Part shown: positions 22,854 to 30,198 of the stretch, piece after piece
Position numbering within the stretch: position 1 is the first letter of the stretch
How the letters are laid out: every line of letters begins with the position of its first letter
From: Nonomuraea cavernae
GTDB lineage: Bacteria; Actinomycetota; Actinomycetes; Streptosporangiales; Streptosporangiaceae
DNA length: 64,000 nt
Reading direction: 5' to 3'
Assembly: GCF_014646355.1 (NCBI RefSeq)
Contig: NZ_BMNH01000014.1
Coordinates: forward strand, 124,001 to 188,000
Made by a program: the position numbers and the translations under genes
Notes under the pieces: generated by a model
Told to the model about the DNA's origin: nothing
Databases searched by the model: none
The model's input: the letters and a program-made list of their open reading frames with translations, nothing else

Positions 22854-22959
22854 CCCCGCTGGGCGAGACGATGGGACGGATGGGATGACCTGCTGGGCGA
22901 GGCGATCGGACCGGTGGGATGACCTGCTGGGCGAGACGATGGGACGGGTGGGATGACCA
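22823..22959 (+). repeat. Four tandem 34-35 bp repeats joining hutF and hutI
   Basis: Units start with GCTGGG at 22823, 22858, 22892 and 22926. Each has the core GGGCGAG-CGAT-GGAC-GG followed by GATGAC. The first unit is the coding 3' end of hutF, whose ATGA at 22850-22853 holds its stop; the last unit carries the ATGA at 22953-22956, which is the hutI start. The arrangement suggests that an original ATGA overlap was tandemly copied, pushing the genes 103 bp apart. Confidence 0.9.
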
Positions 22960-24101
22960 CGACGCTGATCGACGGGATCGGGCTGCTCTACACGGGTGAC
23001 CCCGCGCGTGAGGAGATCCGGGACGCCGCGCTGGTCCTGGAGGACGGCCTGGTCGCCTGGCTCGGCCCGGCCGGCCGGGCGCCCGCGGCCGACCGGCGGA
23101 TCGCCGCCGGAGGCCGGTGCGTGATCCCCGGCTTCGTCGACAGCCACGCCCATCTCGTCTTCGCCGGTGACCGGACCGCCGAGTTCGAGGCCCGGATGGC
23201 CGGCCAGGCCTACACCGGAGGCGGCATCCGCACCACGGTCGCCGCCACCCGGCGGGCCGGTGACGCCGAGCTGGCCACCCGCGCCGCCGCCCTGGTCGCC
23301 GAGATGCTGGCGCAGGGCACCACGACCGTCGAGATCAAGAGCGGCTACGGGCTGAGCGTCGAGGACGAGCGCCGTTCGCTGGAGATCGCCACCGGGCTGA
23401 CCGACGAGACCACCTACCTCGGCGCGCACCTCGTGCCCGACGGCGTCACGGCCGACGACTACGTGCGGCTCGTCACGGGCGAGATGCTGGCGGCCTGCGC
23501 GCCGTACGCGAAGTGGGTGGACGTCTTCTGCGAGCGCGGCGCGTTCGACGGCGACCAGACCCGCGAGATCCTGGGCGCGGGCATCAAGGCGGGGCTGCTG
23601 GCCCGGGTGCACGCCAACCAGCTCACCGAGGGGCCCGGCGTGCGGATCGCCTGCGAGCTGGGAGCGGCCTCGGCCGACCACTGCACCCACCTGAGCGCGG
23701 CCGACGTCGACGCGCTCGCCTCGTCGGGCACCGTGGCGACGCTGCTGCCGGGCGCGGAGTTCTCCACCCGCTCGCCCTACCCCGACGCCCGCCGGCTGAT
23801 CGACGCCGGGGTGACCGTCGCGCTGGCCACCGACTGCAACCCGGGCTCGTCGTTCACGTCGTCGATGCCGTTCTGCGTCGCGCTGGCCGTACGGGAGATG
23901 CGCATGACGCCGCTGGAGGCGATCAGAGCCGCGACGTACGGCGGGGCACGCGCGCTGCGCCGCGCGGACGTAGGCTGGCTGGGGCCGGGAGCACGCGCCG
24001 ACCTCGTGGTCCTCGACGCCCCTTCCTACACCCACCTGGCCTATCGACCTGGTGTCCCCCTCGTCCACCAGGTGTTCCAAGGCGGTCTCCTCCTTGAGTA
24101 G
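22953..24101 (+). CDS. hutI: Imidazolonepropionase
   Basis: 382 residues. It hydrolyses 4-imidazolone-5-propanoate to N-formimino-L-glutamate, step 3 of histidine degradation. Amidohydrolase ligands are present: VDSHAHLVFAGDR (HxH, about residues 62-74), YGLS-EDE with the substrate-binding Tyr, VHANQLTEG (His), SADHCTHL (His) and ATDCNPGSS (Asp). The ATG at 22953 is inside the last copy of the 34-bp repeat and is preceded by GGGTGGG. It completes the hutU-hutF-hutI set together with the M20 hydrolase; only histidine ammonia-lyase is not in the window. Confidence 0.95.
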   Translation: MTTTLIDGIGLLYTGDPAREEIRDAALVLEDGLVAWLGPAGRAPAADRRIAAGGRCVIPGFVDSHAHLVFAGDRTAEFEARMAGQAYTGGGIRTTVAATRRAGDAELATRAAALVAEMLAQGTTTVEIKSGYGLSVEDERRSLEIATGLTDETTYLGAHLVPDGVTADDYVRLVTGEMLAACAPYAKWVDVFCERGAFDGDQTREILGAGIKAGLLARVHANQLTEGPGVRIACELGAASADHCTHLSAADVDALASSGTVATLLPGAEFSTRSPYPDARRLIDAGVTVALATDCNPGSSFTSSMPFCVALAVREMRMTPLEAIRAATYGGARALRRADVGWLGPGARADLVVLDAPSYTHLAYRPGVPLVHQVFQGGLLLE

Positions 24102-24204
24102 GACATCCAGAACCCTCCGCTGGTCGTAGTCCTTTAGGGAATCTTTGCATCGGGCCGGACGTTGGCCGGATATAAGACGGAGCTGCGGAACGAGGTGCCA
24201 GGGG

Positions 24205-25143
<939 letters not shown>

Positions 25144-25151
25144 CTCTCTTC

Positions 25152-25184
25152 ACACCCGACACCGGTTTAGCCGGTGTCGGGTGT
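25152..25184 (+). terminator. Perfect 14-bp hairpin terminator after the sigma factor gene
   Basis: ACACCCGACACCGG (25152-25165) pairs exactly with CCGGTGTCGGGTGT (25171-25184) around a 5-base loop. Only two Ts follow, so it is a U-poor hairpin of the kind common in high-GC actinobacteria. The -10-like TACGCT of the next gene begins directly after the stem. Confidence 0.9.
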
Positions 25185-25196
25185 TACGCTCGCCGC

Positions 25197-25766
25197 GTGG
25201 ATGGTGCGGGCGGGATGACGCTCACCGCGCTCGACGGGCAGCGGTTCCGGTTCGACGCCGGGACGCTGTGCCTGGAGTTCCTGCTCACCGGCGCAATCGA
25301 GCCGGGCGAGCGGCTGCGCGAGCCCGCCGATTTCGTGGCCTGGATCGGCCGCTCCCGGCTGGACGTCGAAGGCGATGTGCTGGCCGGCCAGGGCGACCTC
25401 GTGGCCGCCGAGCGGCTGCGCGGCGCGATCCGGCACCTCGCCGAGCGGGCCGCCCGGCGAGAGGGCTACGACACCGCGGACCTCCGGGCGCTCAACGAGG
25501 CCGCGGCCGCGCCGCCGCCCGTGCCGGTGATCGGCGCCGCGCTGGAGCGCGGCTGGTCCTACCCCGTGACCGCGACGCAGTTCCTGTCGGCCGTGGCACG
25601 TGACGCCATCGAGCTGTTCAGCGGCCCCCTGGTCAGGCGGGTGCGGAGGTGCGCGGGGGAGCGTTGCCCCCTCCTCTTCCTTGACACCTCACGGCCGGGC
25701 AACCGCCGCTGGTGCTCGATGAGCCGCTGCGGCAACCGGCAGAAGCTCCGTACGAGACGCGCGTAG
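25197..25766 (+). CDS. CGNR zinc-finger domain protein (ABATE plus CGNR)
   Basis: 189 residues. The N-terminal ABATE-like domain starts FRFDAGTLCLEFLLTGA, and the C-terminal zinc finger has RRCAGERCPLLFLDTS-PGNRRWCSMSRCGNRQKLRTRR: two Cys, then two Cys, with the CGNR signature. These are regarded as stress- or sigma-linked DNA-binding regulators. GTG 25197 is chosen because TACGCT at 25185-25190 is a good -10 and would give a leaderless message starting at this codon; ATG 25215, after GGGCGGG, is the alternative. It stands alone between the sigma factor terminator and the ammonium operon. Confidence 0.85.
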   Translation: MDGAGGMTLTALDGQRFRFDAGTLCLEFLLTGAIEPGERLREPADFVAWIGRSRLDVEGDVLAGQGDLVAAERLRGAIRHLAERAARREGYDTADLRALNEAAAAPPPVPVIGAALERGWSYPVTATQFLSAVARDAIELFSGPLVRRVRRCAGERCPLLFLDTSRPGNRRWCSMSRCGNRQKLRTRRA

Positions 25767-25863
25767 GCGCCGCTCCGGAGTGTCGTGCCGAACCTGCGTG
25801 TGGGCAGGTCCAGCCGACGACTTTGGCTATGCGTTGCCCGAAATGCGGGGGTGTGAAAAGCCC

Positions 25864-25932
25864 GAAACGCTGCCGAAACACCAGTACGGCGAGATTCACG
25901 AATGTGAAACACACCCGGTCGAGCCACGAAAC
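25864..25932 (+). promoter_or_regulatory. GlnR-box-like cluster upstream of amtB
   Basis: GAAAC half-sites occur at 25864-25868, 25875-25879, 25906-25910 and 25928-25932, and TTCAC at 25895-25899. Two pairs have the exact six-base gap of GlnR boxes: GAAAC-N6-GAAAC (25864-25879) and TTCAC-N6-GAAAC (25895-25910). GlnR activates amtB-glnK-glnD in Streptomyces, and the location about 50-120 bp before amtB fits. The promoter itself was not resolved. Confidence 0.7.
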
Positions 25933-25981
25933 GGCGGCCGAAGACGCTGTGCCCACACGTCACATGTAAGGAGGGTCGGCC

Positions 25982-27292
25982 GTGGAGATCGATACCGGCA
26001 CGACTGCCTGGATGCTCACAGCCACCGCGTTGGTGTTGCTGATGACTCCGGGGCTCGCGTTGTTCTACGGGGGCATGACCAGGGCCAAGAGTGTCCTGAA
26101 CATGATGATGATGTCGTTCGTCGCCATCATCACAGTGACCATCGCCTGGATGATCTACGGGCACTCGCTGGCCTTCAGCGAGAACCCGATGTCCTGGCTC
26201 AACAACGTCGTCGGAGGTTTTGAGCACCTCGGCTTGCAGAGCCTGGTGAACACGGCCACCGCGGACGACGGCAGCGGCATGCCCAGCCTGGTCTTCTCGG
26301 CCTTCCAGCTGACCTTCGCCATCATCACCGTCGCGCTGATCAGCGGCGCCATCGCGGACCGCGCGAAGTTCGGCGCCTGGGTCCTCTTCACCGTCGTCTG
26401 GGCCACCGTGGTCTACTTCCCGGTCGCGCACTGGGTCTGGGGCGGCGGCTGGCTCAACACGATGGGCATCGAGGACTTCGCCGGCGGCACCGTGGTGCAC
26501 ATCAACGCCGGTGCCGCGGCGCTCGCGCTGGCGCTCATCATCGGCAAGCGGCAGGGCTGGCGCAAGGAGCCGATGCGTCCGCACAACCTGACGCTGGTGC
26601 TGCTCGGCGCGGCCCTGCTGTGGTTCGGCTGGTTCGGCTTCAACGCGGGCTCCGAGCTCGTGGTCGACGGCATCGCCGGCCTCGCGTTCATGAACACCCA
26701 GATCTGCACCGCCGTCGCCGCCGGCGCCTGGCTCGTCACGGAGAAGCTCCGCGACGGCCACGCCACCAGCCTCGGTGTCGCCTCCGGCGCCGTCGCCGGT
26801 CTGGTCGCCATCACCCCCGCCTGTGGTTTCGTCGACCCCTGGGCGGCGGCCCTCATCGGCGTGATCGCGGGCGCGGCCTGCTCCTACGCCGTCGGGCTCA
26901 AGTACAAGCTCGGTTACGACGACTCGCTCGACGTGGTCGGCGTCCACCTGGTCGGTGGCGTCATCGGCGCCGTCGCCCTCGGTTTCGTCGCCGCCTACCC
27001 CGCCACGGACGCCCAGAGCGAGGGCCTGTTCTACGGCGGCGGCTTCGGCCAGCTCGGGTTGCAGGTGCTGGGGCCGATCGCGGTGGGCGGCTACTCGTTC
27101 GTCGTCACCTGGATCATCGGAAAGATCATCGACAAGACGATGGGCTTCCGGATCGCGGCCGAGGACGAGCAGACGGGCATCGACATCACCACGCACGCCG
27201 AGACCGGTTACGACCTCGGCACCGTTCACGCCTCCGGCGTGAGCAGCTCCAACGGACCGGTCACCACTGCAGCCAAGAAGGTGGACGCATGA
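25982..27292 (+). CDS. amtB: Ammonium transporter
   Basis: 436 residues with eleven membrane segments. Signature parts are MLTATALVLLMTPGLALFYGGM near the N-terminus, the periplasmic gate FAFQ-like FSAFQLTFAIITVALISGAIADR, HWVWGGGWL (with the twin-His region FAGGTVVHINAG downstream), and WFGWFGFNAGS and HLVGGVIGAV (second pore His). The cytoplasmic C-terminal tail (about 45 residues) can bind GlnK. AAGGAGGG lies 6 bases before GTG 25982. The stop overlaps the glnK start as ATGA, so amount of transporter and regulator are coupled. Expression is probably under GlnR. Confidence 0.97.
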   Translation: MEIDTGTTAWMLTATALVLLMTPGLALFYGGMTRAKSVLNMMMMSFVAIITVTIAWMIYGHSLAFSENPMSWLNNVVGGFEHLGLQSLVNTATADDGSGMPSLVFSAFQLTFAIITVALISGAIADRAKFGAWVLFTVVWATVVYFPVAHWVWGGGWLNTMGIEDFAGGTVVHINAGAAALALALIIGKRQGWRKEPMRPHNLTLVLLGAALLWFGWFGFNAGSELVVDGIAGLAFMNTQICTAVAAGAWLVTEKLRDGHATSLGVASGAVAGLVAITPACGFVDPWAAALIGVIAGAACSYAVGLKYKLGYDDSLDVVGVHLVGGVIGAVALGFVAAYPATDAQSEGLFYGGGFGQLGLQVLGPIAVGGYSFVVTWIIGKIIDKTMGFRIAAEDEQTGIDITTHAETGYDLGTVHASGVSSSNGPVTTAAKKVDA

Positions 27293-27627
27293 GGCTCATC
27301 ACGGCCGTCATCAAGCCCTTCAAACTCGATGATGTGAAGGCGGCCCTGGAACAGTTCGGCATCAAGGGGATGACCGTCAGCGAGGCCAGCGGCTACGGCC
27401 GGCAGCGCGGCCACACCGAGGTCTACCGCGGCGCCGAGTACCAGGTCGACCTGGTCCCCAAGGTCCGCGTCGAGGTGCTGATCGAAGAGGATGACGCCGA
27501 GGACGTGATCGACGTCATCGTCAAGGCGGCCCAGACCGGCAAGATCGGCGACGGCAAGGTCTGGTCCGTGCCCGTGGACACGGTCATCCGCGTCCGCACC
27601 GGAGAACGCGGTCCAGAGGCCCTGTGA
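27289..27627 (+). CDS. glnK: PII nitrogen regulatory protein
   Basis: 112 residues, full-length PII. MRLITAVIKPFKLDDVKAAL opens beta strand 1; the T-loop GRQRGHTEVYRGAEYQVDLVPK carries Tyr51, the site adenylylated by GlnD in actinobacteria (uridylylated in enterics); the B-loop TGKIGDGKVWSVPV and C-loop VIRVRTGERG are intact. It gates AmtB according to 2-oxoglutarate and ATP/ADP levels. The TGA stop shares a base with the ATG that opens the first 72-bp repeat unit. Confidence 0.97.
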   Translation: MRLITAVIKPFKLDDVKAALEQFGIKGMTVSEASGYGRQRGHTEVYRGAEYQVDLVPKVRVEVLIEEDDAEDVIDVIVKAAQTGKIGDGKVWSVPVDTVIRVRTGERGPEAL

Positions 27628-27843
27628 TGGATCCGCAGCGAAGCGAGGACATCCGTCACAGGGCGGGCGTCCGAGCGGAGCTCGGCAGGTTGTGCTGGAT
27701 GGATCCGCAGCGAAGCGAGGACATCCGTCACAGGGCGGGCGTCCGAGCGGAGCTCGGCAGGTTGTGCTGGATGGATCCGCAGCGAAGCGAGGACACCCGC
27801 GACGGGGCGGGTGTCCGGGTGGAGCTCGGCGAGGAGATGTCTT
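27627..27843 (+). repeat. Three 72-bp tandem repeats between glnK and glnD
   Basis: Units begin ATGGATCCGCAGCGAAGCG at 27627, 27699 and 27771. Units 1 and 2 are identical; unit 3 diverges in its second half. Each unit has 24 codons, so an uninterrupted frame of 72 codons runs from the glnK stop/start overlap to TGA 27843-27845, giving three copies of a peptide starting MDPQRSEDIRHRAG. Unit 3 ends with the GAGGAG ribosome site of glnD. Whether the frame is translated is unknown; it may simply couple glnK and glnD translation. Confidence 0.93.
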
Positions 27844-30067
27844 GAGGGGTGAAGCCCGTTCGTATGCCGCGGCTCGCAAGGAGCGGGCCGCGGACACCGA
27901 CCGCTGGCTCAAGGATCTCTTCCGCACGGCGAGCGACGGCGACCAGGTGTCCCTGGTCGCCGTCGGCAGCCTGGGCCGCGGTGAGCTCGCTCCGGGCAGT
28001 GACCTCGACCTGGTCCTGCTGCACAACGGCAGGCCGGACGTGGCCCGGATCGCCGAGCGCGTCTGGTATCCGATCTGGGACTCCGCCGTCGGTCTCGACC
28101 ATTCGGTGCGGACCGTGGAACAGGCCGTGGTCGTCGCCCGCGACGACCTCAAGGCGGTGCTCGGCCTCATCCAGGCCAGGCACGTGGCCGGTGACCCCGA
28201 GCTGACCCGCAAGGCCAGGGAGGCGGTGCTCGCCGAATGGCGGGCCGACTCCCGGCGCCGGCTGGGCGAGCTGCGGGAGGCGGCCGAACACCGGGCGCAG
28301 GTCAGTGGCGAGCTGGCCTTCCTGCTCGAACCCGATCTGAAGGACGGCCGCGGCGGGCTGCGCGACCTGCAGGCCATGCAGGCGGTCGCGGCGGCCTGGG
28401 TCGCCTCCGCCCCGGGCCCCCGCGCCCGCGAGGCGTACGAGTTCATCCTGGACGTGCGGCACGCGCTGCACGTCGTCACCGCGCGCGGCGCGGACCGGCT
28501 CGTCCTGCAGGAGCAGGACGCGGTCGCGGGGCTGCTGGGCCTGCTCGACGCCGAGGCGCTGATGCGCCGGCTGGCCGAGGCGGGCCGGACGATCTCCCAC
28601 GCCTTCGACACCACCTGGCGCACGGTTGACAGGCTGCTGTCAGGGCCGGCCCCGCGTGGCCGCCGCCCGCTGGCCGACGGAGTGGTGGAGCACGGGGGCG
28701 AGGTGGTGCTCGCCAGGGGCGCCGACCCTCGCAAGGACCCGCTGCTGGTGCTGCGCGCCGCCGCGGCGGCGGCCGAGTCGGGGCTGCCGCTCGCCCCGGC
28801 CACGGTGTCCGTCCTGGCCGCTCAGTCGCCCCCGATGCCGGTTCCGTGGCCTGACGAGGCCCGTGACTCGCTGGTGTCGATCCTCGGCGCCGGCCGGGCC
28901 GCCGTCCCCGTGTGGGAGGAACTCGACCAGGCCGGCATCCTTGTCAGACTCCTTCCTGACTGGGAGCGCGTACGGCACCGCCCGCAGCGCAATCCCATCC
29001 ACCGCTTCACCGTCGACCGGCACCTGATCGAGGCCGCCGCCAACGCCGCGAGCCACACCCGCGAGGTCTCGCGCCCCGACCTGCTGCTGATCGCCGCGCT
29101 GCTGCACGACATCGGCAAGGGCTGGCCCGGTGACCATTCGGCGACGGGCGAGGTCGTGGTCCGCGACATCGCCACGCGCCTCGGCCTGCCCGGCCCCGAC
29201 GTGGACGTGCTGGCCACCGTGGTGCGCCACCACCTGCTGCTGCCCGAGACGGCGACCCGCCGCGACCTGGACGACCCGGTGACGATCGAGAAGGTCGCGG
29301 GCACGGTGGGCTCGCGCGAGGCGCTCGACCTGCTGGCCGCGCTGGCGATCGCCGACGGTCACGCCACGGGCCCCGCCGCCTGGAACTCCTGGAAGGCCGG
29401 GCTGGTCGCCGATCTCGTGCGCCGGGTCAGGTCGGTCCTGTCAGGCTCGCCGCCGCCCAAGGCGCCCGTGCTGTCGGCCGAGCAGGCCGCGCTGGCCAGG
29501 CACGGCGGCGGCGCGGTCCGGGTGAACGGCGGAGCCGTCACGGTGGTGGCCCCCGACCGGGTGGGCCTGCTCTGGAGCGCCGCCGGCGTGCTGGCCGCGC
29601 ACCGCCTGATCGTCCGCTCCGCCTCGGCCGCGTCCGCCGGCTCCACGGCGGTGATCGACTTCTCCGTCGTCCCCGAGTACGGCTCGCCGCCCGACCCCGC
29701 CACGCTCGAATCCGATCTCCGTCTCGTCCTTGCTGGGCGTCTTGACATCGAGCAGCGCCTGGCCCGCCGGACGCGGGCCGTCAGACCCCCGCGCGTGCCG
29801 GTGGCTCCACCCCGTGTGACCTTGGTGGACGACGCCTCCGCGACCGCCACCGTGATCGAGGTCAGGGTCCATGACAGGCCGGGACTCCTGTGGCGCATCG
29901 GACGGGCGTTCGGGGAGTGCGGTCTTGACGTGAGGGCTGCTCGCGTGGAGACTCTCGGCGCGGAGGCGGTGGACGTCTTCTATGTGGTAGATCGCGCCGG
30001 ACGTCCCCTCAGCGACGACGCGCAGCGGAATCAGGTCCGCGATCTGGTGCTCGCGGCACTGCGCTGA
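27842..30067 (+). CDS. glnD: PII adenylyl/uridylyl-transferase
   Basis: 741 residues. The nucleotidyltransferase domain has VGSLGRGELAPGSDLDLVLLH (about residues 36-56) with intact G-S and D-x-D; the central helical part has EPDLKDGRGGLRDLQAMQAV; the HD hydrolase domain has LLIAALLHDIGKGWPGDHS (about 415-433); two ACT domains follow (VVAPDRVGLLWSAAGVL and RVHDRPGLLWRIGRAF). In actinobacteria this enzyme adenylylates GlnK on Tyr51. The TTG start at 27842 overlaps the TGA of the repeat frame and has GAGGAG 6 bases upstream. A start further upstream would run through the repeats in another frame and is rejected. Confidence 0.95.
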   Translation: MRGEARSYAAARKERAADTDRWLKDLFRTASDGDQVSLVAVGSLGRGELAPGSDLDLVLLHNGRPDVARIAERVWYPIWDSAVGLDHSVRTVEQAVVVARDDLKAVLGLIQARHVAGDPELTRKAREAVLAEWRADSRRRLGELREAAEHRAQVSGELAFLLEPDLKDGRGGLRDLQAMQAVAAAWVASAPGPRAREAYEFILDVRHALHVVTARGADRLVLQEQDAVAGLLGLLDAEALMRRLAEAGRTISHAFDTTWRTVDRLLSGPAPRGRRPLADGVVEHGGEVVLARGADPRKDPLLVLRAAAAAAESGLPLAPATVSVLAAQSPPMPVPWPDEARDSLVSILGAGRAAVPVWEELDQAGILVRLLPDWERVRHRPQRNPIHRFTVDRHLIEAAANAASHTREVSRPDLLLIAALLHDIGKGWPGDHSATGEVVVRDIATRLGLPGPDVDVLATVVRHHLLLPETATRRDLDDPVTIEKVAGTVGSREALDLLAALAIADGHATGPAAWNSWKAGLVADLVRRVRSVLSGSPPPKAPVLSAEQAALARHGGGAVRVNGGAVTVVAPDRVGLLWSAAGVLAAHRLIVRSASAASAGSTAVIDFSVVPEYGSPPDPATLESDLRLVLAGRLDIEQRLARRTRAVRPPRVPVAPPRVTLVDDASATATVIEVRVHDRPGLLWRIGRAFGECGLDVRAARVETLGAEAVDVFYVVDRAGRPLSDDAQRNQVRDLVLAALR

Positions 30068-30198
30068 CCCGACGGCGCGAGGCGGTCACCTAGATAACAA
30101 TTGTGCCCGATTTGCGTAGTAAGTCGGATGCTACGGATACCTTGTGGGGCGGACTTATGACCCGGAGTGATCGGGACGATTGAGGGGTAGCGGGAGCA

